Positions 17,352 through 25,524 of a DNA stretch of 64,000 nt are shown here, one piece after another. The stretch's first letter is position 1. Each line of letters opens with the position of its first letter. This stretch comes from Plantibacter auratus (GTDB taxonomy: Bacteria; Actinomycetota; Actinomycetes; Actinomycetales; Microbacteriaceae), in contig NZ_JBOBFV010000001.1 in assembly GCF_050587365.1 (NCBI RefSeq), positions 1,240,001 through 1,304,000 on the forward strand. The letters are read 5' to 3'. The notes below the pieces were generated by a model that was not told the DNA's origin, did not search any database, and saw only the letters and a program-made list of their open reading frames with translations. The translations under genes were made by a program, and so were the position numbers.

Positions 17352-18005
17352 CTACGCTCCCTTCACTGCGGTGCGGACGAATACGATGCGGCCACGAGCG
17401 CCGGGAACGGCACCCTTGACGAGCAGCAGGCCCTTCTCGGCGTCGATGGCGTGAACCCGGAGGTTCAGCACGGTGACGCGCTCGCCACCCATACGACCGG
17501 CCATGCGCATGCCCTTGAAGACACGGCTCGGGGTCGAGGAGGCGCCGATGGAGCCCGGCTTGCGGTGGTTGCGGTGAGCACCGTGAGATGCGCCCGTTCC
17601 CTTGAAGTTGTGACGCTTCATGACACCGGCGAAACCCTTACCCTTCGAAGTGCCGACGACGTCGACCTTCTGGCCGGCCTCGAAGACACCGTCGACGGTG
17701 AGCTCCTGGCCGAGCGAGTACTCGGATGCGTCGGCGGTGCGGACCTCGGTGAGGTGACGACGCGGCGTCACGCCGGCCTTGTCGAAGTGACCCGCGTCAG
17801 GCTTGCTGACCTTGCGGGGATCGATCTGGCCGTACGCGATCTGCACGGCGTCGTAGCCGTCGACCTCGGGGGTGCGAACCTGCGTGACCACGTTGGGCGT
17901 GATCTCGATGACGGTGACGGGAACGAGCTTGTTGTTCTCGTCCCACACCTGGGTCATGCCGAGCTTGGTGCCGAGCAGACCCTTGCTGGTCTTCGTGTTA
18001 GACAT
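17352..18005 (-). CDS. rplC: 50S ribosomal protein L3
   Basis: L3 (217 residues) reaches into the peptidyl-transferase centre. Visible landmarks are GLLGTKLGMTQVWDENNKLVPVTV, the family block GKGFAGVMKRHNFKGTGASHGAHRNHR, and GSIGASSTPSRVFKGMRMAGRMG. It follows rpsJ by 24 nt. Confidence 0.98.
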   Translation of the reverse strand: MSNTKTSKGLLGTKLGMTQVWDENNKLVPVTVIEITPNVVTQVRTPEVDGYDAVQIAYGQIDPRKVSKPDAGHFDKAGVTPRRHLTEVRTADASEYSLGQELTVDGVFEAGQKVDVVGTSKGKGFAGVMKRHNFKGTGASHGAHRNHRKPGSIGASSTPSRVFKGMRMAGRMGGERVTVLNLRVHAIDAEKGLLLVKGAVPGARGRIVFVRTAVKGA

Positions 18006-18029
18006 GTCTTCCTTCCGTCTCTACCGAGC

Positions 18030-18338
18030 TCAGAGCTTGATCTCGATGTTGACGTCCGCCGGCAGGTCGAGACGCATGAGCGAGTCGACGGCCTTCGGGG
18101 TCGGGTCGATGATGTCGATCAGACGCTTGTGGGTGCGCATTTCGAAGTGCTCCCGGCTGTCCTTGTACTTGTGCGGCGAACGGATCACGCAGACCACGTT
18201 CTTCTCCGTCGGAAGCGGCACGGGGCCGACGACGGTTGCGCCTGCACGGGTGACCGTGTCGACGATCTTGCGCGCCGAAGTATCGATGACCTCGTGGTCA
18301 TACGACTTCAGTCGGATGCGGATCTTCTGTCCCGCCAT
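18030..18338 (-). CDS. rpsJ: 30S ribosomal protein S10
   Basis: S10 (102 residues, MAGQKIRIRLKSYDHEVIDT) has the RSPHKYKDSREHFEMRTHKRLIDI loop and also serves as NusE in antitermination. The frame is open upstream, but the ATG at 18338 is the family start. It is the first gene of the S10 cluster, preceded by a 469-nt non-coding region that separates it from the DUF4012 gene, so the main S10-operon promoter should be there. Confidence 0.98.
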   Translation of the reverse strand: MAGQKIRIRLKSYDHEVIDTSARKIVDTVTRAGATVVGPVPLPTEKNVVCVIRSPHKYKDSREHFEMRTHKRLIDIIDPTPKAVDSLMRLDLPADVNIEIKL

Positions 18339-18807
18339 GTGTGACTCACTCTCTGTCTCGCGTCGTGCGGATCGCTCCGTATTGGACGCATATCGTGCGC
18401 TTTGCAACGTTCGGTTGCTCCGCGCCATTGGCACTACTGGTGTCGCACCACTGTTCTGCTGTCAACGACCACTCGTGTCTTGCGACCCTCGTGGTCATCC
18501 ACCGGCATCCACCCCGACTCGTGGTCGGCGCTGGGCGTAGCACTGCTACGACCTGGATTGCGATGAAGTGATTGGTGTTCTGCTACCCGCGGCCTAGGCT
18601 CGATCCCTGTCGCGTTGCCGCGTCTGGGAGCTCCTATGCACTACCTGGCAGTGATCCGCCGGAGCGCGCACAGGCACGCTCGTCCGAAATACTGAACTGG
18701 ACTAGTTTGCCACGGATCCACCATGCGTGCAACCCGGGCGTGTCGCGGTCGGCGGATGGTCAGGATCCGCCCAGTCTCGGGCGTCGTGAGCACCGAGTCG
18801 CGGCTGT
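18339..18807. other. 469-nt intergenic region upstream of rpsJ
   Basis: No gene is seen here. It is the leader and promoter zone of the S10 operon. Minus-strand features are a candidate promoter at 18379-18407, a perfect TTGACA at 18460-18465 without a convincing -10, and a TTGCAC-17-CAAACT pair further up (about 18700-18730). A short GC stem near 18767-18782 (CGCCC/GGGCG) may mark the end of the DUF4012 transcript. Confidence 0.6.
18379..18407 (-). promoter_or_regulatory. Candidate S10-operon promoter
   Basis: TTGCAA (18402-18407) is followed after 17 nt by CAATAC (18379-18384). It would start transcription about 35 nt before rpsJ. The spacing is ideal but the -10 is poor, so one of the other upstream hexamers could be the main promoter. 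Confidence 0.35.
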
Positions 18808-20628
18808 TCAGCAGGGCTCGACGACGTTGTCGACCTCGACCGCACGCACCCCCGGGGTGCCCTCGAACCGCACCGCGTCGACCGTCGCGCCGGACACGTC
18901 CGCATCGACGTCGAGCGTCACCGTCGCGCCCGGCGCGATCGCCACCACCACATAGGCCACCGGGCGTCCGTCGTCCGATCCGGCCGCGTACGGGACCTCG
19001 ACGCCGTCAACCCGGACCGAGCGGATGACGGCGCCGTCGGGCGCGTAGGCCATGACCCGCAGGCGCATCCAACCACGTGGGAGCCCCTCACGCTCGTGGA
19101 ACCCCGCGATGTAGTCGAACGCCTCCGTGTCGAGCTCCGGCTCCGTGTCGATCGTGTTGGAGAGTTCCGACGTGACCATCACCGTGCGGGTTCCGTCGAC
19201 GTCGCACGACCCCGCACGGACACGGACCTGCTGTCGGAGGTAGTACTCGAGTTTGGACCCGACCGCGTCCGAGAGGTACAGCCCGAACGGCACCGAACGA
19301 GACGAACGCTCAGGCAGGGCTCCGCCGACCCCGGCGAGCACCAGCGCCCGCTCCTCGACGCGGTCGGGACTCCAGGCGAGCAGACGCCGGTCGTCGACCG
19401 CCTGGACCCAGCCGTCGATCGCCCGGGGCACCTCCATGGACCCCGCCTGCAGCTGCGACGTGAGCGCCTGCACGACGGCGGTGAAGGTCGCGTCCTGGGC
19501 CCGGTTCGCCTCGTCGCTGAGACCGGGGTGGTCTCGGTACACGCCGTTCAGGAGCTCGTCGACCACCGTCTTGCTCGACACCTCCGTGCCGTCGGCCAGC
19601 TCCACGGGGCCGGTCGCTCGCAGCAGGTGGGACAACGCGACCGGATCCACGGCCAGCACCAGGTCCGGTACGACGCCCTGGCTCTCCTCCCACAGCCGCG
19701 AGGCCACCTGCGCACCGTACGGGAAGTCCGGCCGCGCCGTCACCTCATGGATGGAGGTGCCTGCGGCGGCGTAGCCCTCGGTCCGATAGAGCGCGTCGGC
19801 ATCGGCCGGAAGGGGCACCACCGGATCGGCGTGCGACACGAAGTCCGCGCCGCCGAGGGTCCTGGTCACGCTGAGCACCCCCTCCTCGACGTGCACGAGC
19901 ACCGAAGCTCCTGCGATGCCGCCGAGGGCCCGGCTCTCCGCCGAGTTCTGGAACAGCACGACAACGTCTCGCGGACCCTCCTCCCCCAGGAACCCGGGCA
20001 GCGCCCGAAGCACCGGTGCGAGCCGCGCGGCGAGCGATGAGGCCTCGCGCAGCGGTCCGTCGAGTCCACCGAGCGCCGACACCACCTGCGGCAGGAGCAC
20101 CGAACGGTCGAGACGGTCGAGGCGCGCCACCTGCTCCTCGAGTCGCTCGAGCGCACGCGCCGAGCTCCGGGCGAGTCTCCCCACCCGCTCCGTGTCCAGT
20201 CGCCCGTCGACCGCCAGTCCGTCGAGGGATAGGGCGAGGACCGGCTCGACGACCTCGTCGACGACCACGTGCGCCGCCTCGACGGCCGTGCGCACCGCCT
20301 CGAAGTTCGCCCCGGAGACGGGCACGCGTTCCGCAAGCCACCAGTCAGGCCGCTGCGTCGACGCCAGTGCCCGCTCGAGCGCATCTCCTGCACGCTCCAC
20401 GGCGGCAGGATCGATCGCGTCGGTGCCGCCGCCATCGCCGCCCGCCCGAATCGTCTCGAGCTCCGGCAGGACCGACTCGAGCTCCTCCCGGACGGACATG
20501 GCCTCCACCGCCGCCGACACGGAGGCTCCAGCGATGCCGAGCAGGACGGACAGGGCGACGGCGCTCGGGATCAGGACACGTGGGCGCGACAGACGACGCG
20601 GGCGGGTGGAGGAACGGGACACGGTCAC
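18808..20628 (-). CDS. DUF4012 domain membrane-anchored protein
   Basis: A 606-residue protein starting at GTG. After an Arg-rich cytosolic stub (SSTRPRRLSRPR) comes one transmembrane helix (about residues 19-41), then a helical region with many Leu/Arg/Glu and the DUF4012 core. That core is marked by VVVLFQNSAESRALGGIAGA near residue 225 and the following beta-rich part. The bulk should be outside the membrane. Function is unknown for the family, which often occurs near cell-surface polysaccharide or envelope genes. Here it is alone between tuf and rpsJ, with its own predicted promoter and upstream terminator, so it looks like an independent unit inserted in the translation cluster. Confidence 0.8.
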   Translation of the reverse strand: MTVSRSSTRPRRLSRPRVLIPSAVALSVLLGIAGASVSAAVEAMSVREELESVLPELETIRAGGDGGGTDAIDPAAVERAGDALERALASTQRPDWWLAERVPVSGANFEAVRTAVEAAHVVVDEVVEPVLALSLDGLAVDGRLDTERVGRLARSSARALERLEEQVARLDRLDRSVLLPQVVSALGGLDGPLREASSLAARLAPVLRALPGFLGEEGPRDVVVLFQNSAESRALGGIAGASVLVHVEEGVLSVTRTLGGADFVSHADPVVPLPADADALYRTEGYAAAGTSIHEVTARPDFPYGAQVASRLWEESQGVVPDLVLAVDPVALSHLLRATGPVELADGTEVSSKTVVDELLNGVYRDHPGLSDEANRAQDATFTAVVQALTSQLQAGSMEVPRAIDGWVQAVDDRRLLAWSPDRVEERALVLAGVGGALPERSSRSVPFGLYLSDAVGSKLEYYLRQQVRVRAGSCDVDGTRTVMVTSELSNTIDTEPELDTEAFDYIAGFHEREGLPRGWMRLRVMAYAPDGAVIRSVRVDGVEVPYAAGSDDGRPVAYVVVAIAPGATVTLDVDADVSGATVDAVRFEGTPGVRAVEVDNVVEPC

Positions 20629-20662
20629 CTCGGGCGGCTCGATGCAGAATGGGTCGCCCGAT

Positions 20663-20691
20663 ATCTTACATATGAGTCGCTGGGTTGCCGA
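20663..20691 (-). promoter_or_regulatory. Predicted promoter of the DUF4012 gene
   Basis: TCGGCA (20686-20691) is followed after 17 nt by TAAGAT (20663-20668). It lies just past the tuf terminator and about 35 nt before the GTG start. Each hexamer matches 4 of 6 consensus positions. Confidence 0.5.
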
Positions 20692-20711
20692 CCGGCCGAC
20701 GGCGCGCGCGA

Positions 20712-20746
20712 CGAAGGGCCCGGAGCGAAATGCTCCGGGCCCTTCG
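20712..20746 (-). terminator. Terminator after tuf
   Basis: A perfect 15-bp stem (CGAAGGGCCCGGAGC with its complement) with a 5-nt loop lies about 52 nt past the tuf stop. It has no U-run, like other actinobacterial terminators. It insulates the str operon from the DUF4012 gene. Confidence 0.8.
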
Positions 20747-20798
20747 TGTGGAACCGTGCCGACCCTGAGGTCGATCAGGGGTTCGCGTCAGCGGATGC

Positions 20799-21989
20799 TT
20801 ACGCGAGCACCTTGGTGACGGTGCCGGCGCCGACGGTGCGGCCACCCTCGCGGATGGCGTAGCCGAGGCCGACCTCCATGGCGATGGGCTGGATCAGCTC
20901 AACGGTCATGTCGGTGGTGTCGCCGGGCATGACCATCTCGGTGCCCTCGGGCAGCGTGATGACGCCGGTGACGTCGGTGGTGCGGAAGTAGAACTGCGGA
21001 CGGTAGTTCGCGTAGAACGGGTTGTGACGCCCACCCTCATCCTTGGACAGGATGTACGCGGTGCCCTCGAAGTTCGTGTGCGGCGTGACCGAACCCGGCT
21101 TCACGACGACCTGGCCGCGCTCGACGTCTTCACGCTTCGTGCCACGGAGCAGGAGACCACAGTTCTCGCCGGCCCATGCCTCGTCGAGCTGCTTGTGGAA
21201 CATCTCGATACCCGTGACGATCGTCTTCTGCGTCGGGCGGATGCCGACGATCTCGACCTCGGAGTTGATCGCGAGCGTGCCACGCTCGGCGCGGCCCGTG
21301 ACGACGGTTCCACGACCGGTGATCGTGAAGACGTCCTCGATCGGCATGAGGAAGGGCTTGTCCTTGTCGCGCACGGGGTCGGGGACGTTGGCGTCCACGG
21401 CGTCCATGAGGTCGAGGATGCTCTGCACCCACTTCTCGTCGCCCTCGAGCGCCTTGAGGCCCGAGACGCGGACGACCGGTGCGTCCTCAGCGAAGCCCTG
21501 CGAGGCGAGGAGCTCGGAGACCTCGAGCTCGACGAGCTCCAGGATCTCCTCGTCGTCGACCATGTCGGACTTGTTAAGCGCGACGAGCAGGTAGGGGACG
21601 CCGACCTGCTTGGCGAGCAGCACGTGCTCACGCGTCTGAGCCATCGGGCCGTCAGTGGCGGCGACGACCAGGATCGCGCCGTCCATCTGCGCAGCACCGG
21701 TGATCATGTTCTTGATGTAGTCAGCGTGACCGGGGGCGTCGACGTGCGCGTAGTGGCGCTTCGGGGTCTCGTACTCGACGTGCGAGATGTTGATCGTGAT
21801 ACCACGCTGACGCTCTTCCGGCGCGGAGTCGATCGACGCGAAGTCGCGCTGCACGTTGGTCGCGGACGGGAACTTGTCCGCCAGGACCTTCGAGATCGCC
21901 GCGGTGAGCGTGGTCTTGCCGTGGTCGACGTGACCGATCGTACCGATGTTGACGTGCGGCTTGGTCCGCTCGAACTTGGCCTTTGCCAC
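20799..21989 (-). CDS. tuf: Elongation factor Tu
   Basis: EF-Tu delivers aminoacyl-tRNA to the ribosome as a GTPase. The 396-residue protein has GHVDHGKTTL (G1, residues 19-28), the switch region ending RGITINISHVEYET, DAPGHADY (G3) and NKSD (G4), and ends RTVGAGTVTKVLA. The length is normal. It is the last gene of the str operon, 141 nt after fusA. That spacer carries a hairpin and may hold a separate tuf promoter, consistent with the high demand for EF-Tu. Confidence 0.99.
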   Translation of the reverse strand: MAKAKFERTKPHVNIGTIGHVDHGKTTLTAAISKVLADKFPSATNVQRDFASIDSAPEERQRGITINISHVEYETPKRHYAHVDAPGHADYIKNMITGAAQMDGAILVVAATDGPMAQTREHVLLAKQVGVPYLLVALNKSDMVDDEEILELVELEVSELLASQGFAEDAPVVRVSGLKALEGDEKWVQSILDLMDAVDANVPDPVRDKDKPFLMPIEDVFTITGRGTVVTGRAERGTLAINSEVEIVGIRPTQKTIVTGIEMFHKQLDEAWAGENCGLLLRGTKREDVERGQVVVKPGSVTPHTNFEGTAYILSKDEGGRHNPFYANYRPQFYFRTTDVTGVITLPEGTEMVMPGDTTDMTVELIQPIAMEVGLGYAIREGGRTVGAGTVTKVLA

Positions 21990-22081
21990 TGTGAGTCCTC
22001 CTCAGGACGTTGTGCGGGACGCCGGGCACCATTCGATGCCCGACGCACTGCAGGGATGTGTATTCATGTTACGCGATCCGC

Positions 22082-22101
22082 CCGGGTGTTCGCACACCCG
22101 G
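22082..22101 (-). terminator. Hairpin between fusA and tuf
   Basis: An 8-bp stem, CCGGGTGT / ACACCCGG, with a 4-nt loop lies 29 nt past the fusA stop. A weaker CGGGCA/TGCCCG stem lies closer to tuf. It may attenuate or process the fusA-tuf transcript rather than stop it. Confidence 0.45.
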
Positions 22102-22130
22102 CCGGACCGCGGTGAAGAGAGAGTGAGTGA

Positions 22131-24245
22131 CTACTCGCCCTTGTTCTTCTGGATGATCTCGTCGGCGACAGCCTTCGGGACCTCCGCGTAGCTCTCGAAC
22201 GTCATCGAGTACACGGCACGACCAGAGGTCTTCGACCGGAGGTCGCCGATGTAGCCGAACATCTCGGAGAGCGGCACGTTGGCACGGATGACCTTGACGC
22301 CGGTGGCGTCGTCCATGGACTGGATCTGTCCACGGCGCGAGTTGAGGTCTCCGATGACGTCGCCCATGTACTCCTCAGGAGTACGCACCTCGACCGCCAT
22401 GAGCGGCTCGAGGAGGACGGGGTTGGCACGCGAGTAGGCCTCCTTGAGACCCATCGAGCCGGCGATCTTGAACGCCATCTCCGAGGAGTCGACGTCGTGC
22501 GCCGCACCATCGGTGATGATCGCCTTGACACCCACGACCGGGTAGCCCGCGAGGCCACCGACCTGCAGGGCGTCCTGGAAACCGGCGTCGATCGACGGGA
22601 TGTACTCGCGCGGGATGCGACCACCGGTCACGGCGTTCACGAACTCGTAGGTCGTCTCCGGAGTGACGTCCATCGGCTCCAGATCGAACTGGATCTTCGC
22701 GAACTGACCCGAACCACCGGTCTGCTTCTTGTGCGTGTAGCCGTACTTCTCGACCTTGCGCTTGATGGTCTCGCGGTACGCGACCTGCGGCTTGCCGACG
22801 TTGGCCTCGACGTTGAACTCGCGCTTCATGCGGTCGACGAGGATGTCGAGGTGGAGCTCGCCCATGCCCTTGATGACCGTCTGGCCGGTCTCGGTGTTCT
22901 GCTCGGTGCGGAACGTCGGGTCCTCTTCGGCCAGCTTCTGGATCGCGGTGCCCAGCTTCTCCTGGTCGGCCTTGGTCTTCGGCTCGATCGCGACCTCGAT
23001 GACGGGCTCCGGGAAGCTCATCGACTCGAGGACGACCTGGTTCTGCGGGTCGGACAGGGTGTCACCGGTGGTGGTGTCCTTCAGGCCGATGACCGCGTAG
23101 ATGTGACCGGCGGTGACGAAGTCGACCGGGTTCTCCTTGTTGGCGTGCATCTGGAAGATCTTCCCGATGCGCTCCTTCTTGCCCTTGGTCGAGTTGATGA
23201 TCTGCGCACCCGAGTCGAGACGACCCGAGTAGACGCGGACATAGGTCAGGCGACCGAAGAACGGGTGCACCGCGACCTTGAACGCGAGCGCGGTGAAGGG
23301 CTCGGTCGAGTCGGGGTGACGCTCCACGACCTTCTCCTCGTCGCGCGCGTCGTGGGCCTCGATGGCCGGGACGTCGAGCGGGGAGGGGAGGTAGTCGATG
23401 ACGGCGTCGAGCATCGGCTGGACGCCGCGGTTCTTGAACGCGGAGCCACAGAGGACCGGGTACATGGTGCTCGTGATGGTGAGGTGACGGATCGCGGCCT
23501 TGATCTCCGCGACGGTCAGCTCTTCGCCACCGAAGTACTTCTCCATGAGTGCGTCGTCGGTCTCGGCGACGGCCTCGAGGAGCGCGGTGCGGTACTCGGC
23601 CGCCTTCTCCTTGAGGTCTTCCGGGATCTCCTCGATGGCGTACTTGGCGCCCATCTCGACGTCACCCTTGGCGTCTCCGCGCCAGGTGAGCGCACGCATC
23701 TCGACGAGGTCGACGACGCCCTCGAAGTTGGACTCGGCACCGATCGGCAGCTGGATGACCAGCGGCTTCGCGCCGAGGCGGCTGATGATCGTGTCGACGG
23801 TGAAGTAGAAGTCGGCGCCGAGCTTGTCCATCTTGTTGACGAAGCAGATGCGCGGGACGTCGTACTTGTCGGCCTGACGCCAGACGGTCTCGGACTGGGG
23901 CTCGACGCCCTCCTTGCCGTCGAACACCGCGACCGCGCCGTCGAGGACGCGGAGCGAACGCTCGACCTCGACCGTGAAGTCGACGTGGCCGGGGGTGTCG
24001 ATGATGTTGATCTGGTTCTTGTTCCAGAAACAGGTCGTCGCGGCGGACGTGATGGTGATGCCGCGCTCCTGCTCCTGCGCCATCCAGTCCATCGTCGACG
24101 CACCGTCGTGGGTCTCGCCGATCTTGTGGTTGACGCCCGTGTAGAACAGGATGCGCTCGGTGGTGGTGGTCTTGCCGGCATCGATGTGGGCCATGATGCC
24201 GATGTTGCGGACCTTGTTCAGGTCGGTGAGCACGTCTTGTGCCAC
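22131..24245 (-). CDS. fusA: Elongation factor G
   Basis: EF-G (704 residues) is the GTPase that drives translocation. The G domain begins MAHIDAGKTTTTERIL (G1 within residues 17-30) and has DTPGHVDFTVEVERSL (G3) and NKMDKLGADF (G4). Domains II-V follow, with the conserved RIPREYIPSIDAGFQDAL and GDLNSRRGQIQSMD near the end. The length is normal. It lies 87 nt after rpsG, with a strong hairpin in the gap. Confidence 0.99.
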   Translation of the reverse strand: MAQDVLTDLNKVRNIGIMAHIDAGKTTTTERILFYTGVNHKIGETHDGASTMDWMAQEQERGITITSAATTCFWNKNQINIIDTPGHVDFTVEVERSLRVLDGAVAVFDGKEGVEPQSETVWRQADKYDVPRICFVNKMDKLGADFYFTVDTIISRLGAKPLVIQLPIGAESNFEGVVDLVEMRALTWRGDAKGDVEMGAKYAIEEIPEDLKEKAAEYRTALLEAVAETDDALMEKYFGGEELTVAEIKAAIRHLTITSTMYPVLCGSAFKNRGVQPMLDAVIDYLPSPLDVPAIEAHDARDEEKVVERHPDSTEPFTALAFKVAVHPFFGRLTYVRVYSGRLDSGAQIINSTKGKKERIGKIFQMHANKENPVDFVTAGHIYAVIGLKDTTTGDTLSDPQNQVVLESMSFPEPVIEVAIEPKTKADQEKLGTAIQKLAEEDPTFRTEQNTETGQTVIKGMGELHLDILVDRMKREFNVEANVGKPQVAYRETIKRKVEKYGYTHKKQTGGSGQFAKIQFDLEPMDVTPETTYEFVNAVTGGRIPREYIPSIDAGFQDALQVGGLAGYPVVGVKAIITDGAAHDVDSSEMAFKIAGSMGLKEAYSRANPVLLEPLMAVEVRTPEEYMGDVIGDLNSRRGQIQSMDDATGVKVIRANVPLSEMFGYIGDLRSKTSGRAVYSMTFESYAEVPKAVADEIIQKNKGE

Positions 24246-24291
24246 GGGGTCCTCCGGGGATAGGTAGGGGTGAGCTGATTCACTCGGTGAC

Positions 24292-24320
24292 GCGAGGGCG
24301 GGCGGATCGCCCGCCCTCGC
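24292..24320 (-). terminator. Hairpin between rpsG and fusA
   Basis: A perfect 13-bp GC stem (GCGAGGGCGGGCG with its complement) with a 3-nt loop lies 12 nt past the rpsG stop and about 46 nt before fusA. No U-tract follows. An RNase-stalling 3' end or partial terminator that sets rpsL/rpsG against fusA expression is plausible. Confidence 0.6.
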
Positions 24321-24332
24321 ATCGGGCGGCGA

Positions 24333-24803
24333 CTACCAGCGGTAGTGCGCGAACGCCTTGTTCGACTCGGCCATCTTGTGCGTGTCTTCACGACGCTTGA
24401 CAGCTGCACCGAGACCGTTCGATGCGTCGAGGATCTCGTTCTGGAGACGCTCGGTCATCGTCTTCTCGCGGCGGCCCTTCGCGTAGCTCACGAGCCAGCG
24501 CAGGGCGAGGGTGTTGGCGCGGTGAGGCTTGACCTCGACCGGCACCTGGTAGGTGGAACCACCGACGCGGCGCGAACGCACCTCGAGGGTCGGGCGGACG
24601 TTGTCGAGCGCCTTCTTGAGCGTGACGACGGCGTCGCCCTGGTTCTTGGCGGTGACGCCTTCGAGTGCGTCGTAGACGATGCGCTCAGCGAGGCCCTTCT
24701 TGCCGTCCAGCAGGATCTTGTTGACGAGCTGGCTGACGATGGGGGCGCCGTAGACGGGATCGGCGACGACGGGACGCTTCGGAGCTGGACCCTTGCGAGG
24801 CAT
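24333..24803 (-). CDS. rpsG: 30S ribosomal protein S7
   Basis: S7 (156 residues) nucleates assembly of the 30S head. It begins MPRKGPAPKRPVVADPVYGA and contains KALDNVRPTLEVRSRRVGGSTYQVPVEV and ALRWLVSYAKGRREKTM. The length is normal. The start overlaps the rpsL stop by one base (TAATG), so the two are coupled. Confidence 0.98.
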   Translation of the reverse strand: MPRKGPAPKRPVVADPVYGAPIVSQLVNKILLDGKKGLAERIVYDALEGVTAKNQGDAVVTLKKALDNVRPTLEVRSRRVGGSTYQVPVEVKPHRANTLALRWLVSYAKGRREKTMTERLQNEILDASNGLGAAVKRREDTHKMAESNKAFAHYRW

Positions 24804-25177
24804 TACTTCTTCTCCATCTTCGCGCCGTAGCGGCTGCGAGCCTGCTTGCGGTTCTTGACGGCCTGCGTGTCGAGGGCGCCACGGACGATCTTGTAACGGA
24901 CACCCGGGAGGTCCTTCACACGACCACCACGGACCAGGACCAGCGAGTGCTCCTGGAGGTTGTGGCCCTCACCGGGGATGTACGCGGTGACCTCGGTGCC
25001 GTTGCGCAGCTTCACGCGGGCGACCTTGCGCATCGCCGAGTTCGGCTTCTTCGGGGTGGTGGTGTACACGCGGGTGCACACGCCGGCCTGCTGGGGGTTG
25101 CTCTTCAGGGCGGGCGCCTTGGTCTTGACGACCTTGGGGCTGCGGCCCTTCCGAACCAACTGCTGAATGGTTGGCAC
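24803..25177 (-). CDS. rpsL: 30S ribosomal protein S12
   Basis: S12 (124 residues) controls decoding accuracy. The family start is a GTG at 25177 giving PTIQQLVRKGRSPKVVKTKAP. The streptomycin-site region reads TTTPKKPNSAMRKVARVKL with the standard Lys at the position equivalent to 43, and GEGHNLQEHSLVLVRGGRVKDLPGVRY follows, so no classical resistance change is seen. The frame stays open upstream but lacks similarity there. It heads the str operon behind a 260-nt leader. Confidence 0.98.
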   Translation of the reverse strand: MPTIQQLVRKGRSPKVVKTKAPALKSNPQQAGVCTRVYTTTPKKPNSAMRKVARVKLRNGTEVTAYIPGEGHNLQEHSLVLVRGGRVKDLPGVRYKIVRGALDTQAVKNRKQARSRYGAKMEKK

Positions 25178-25444
25178 TACTTGCTCCTTGATGATGACTG
25201 CACGGTGACAGTGGTACTGCAGCATTCGTGGACCGGTCTCCCGGATCACGAGGTCGTATGGACCCACCGGCGCCGCGCGAGTGCGCGTCGCTTTCGTGGT
25301 GGGTATGCCGTGGGGGCGATCGGCAACCGGGACCAGCCCGGCGGGGATCAACCCGATGGTGCAAGACTGCTGTCCACTCCCCCGAGCCAGGCTCCGGAGA
25401 ACGTGGACAGCACGAGAGCGCACGACAGCGCGCACACCCAAACA
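25178..25444 (-). other. Long structured leader of the str operon
   Basis: About 260 nt lie between the predicted start of transcription and the rpsL GTG with no gene. A 10-bp stem TGCTGTCCAC (25368-25377) pairs with GTGGACAGCA (25403-25412) around an inner GAGCC/GGCTC stem. The length and fold suggest post-transcriptional control, for example by a ribosomal protein. I do not recognise a known family. Confidence 0.4.
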
Positions 25445-25473
25445 AGACTAGCCCGCCGACAGGCTGTGGTCAA
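25445..25473 (-). promoter_or_regulatory. Predicted str-operon promoter
   Basis: TTGACC (25468-25473) and TAGTCT (25445-25450) are spaced by 17 nt. The -35 matches 5 of 6 and the -10 fits the actinobacterial TANNNT pattern. It lies directly after the terminator of the neighbouring gene, so the str operon here has its own promoter rather than reading through from rpoC. Confidence 0.7.
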
Positions 25474-25480
25474 ACGACGA

Positions 25481-25511
25481 CGGCCCCTGGGAGCATCGCT
25501 CCCAGGGGCCG
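25481..25511 (-). terminator. Terminator of the Gln-rich anchored protein gene
   Basis: A perfect 14-bp stem (CGGCCCCTGGGAGC with its complement) with a 3-nt loop lies 13 nt past the stop of the 25525-26991 gene and directly before the str promoter. It separates the accessory block from the translation genes. Confidence 0.8.
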
Positions 25512-25524
25512 TACAGCTCGGCGT

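Noticed and set aside
18460..18465. TTGACA as the main S10 promoter -35
   Set aside because: The hexamer is perfect, but no -10-like sequence lies 16-19 nt downstream, so it was only mentioned in the intergenic entry.
22497..24263. A 588-codon plus-strand frame in fusA
   Set aside because: Antisense shadow of EF-G, with no start site context and a composition typical of mirrored codons.
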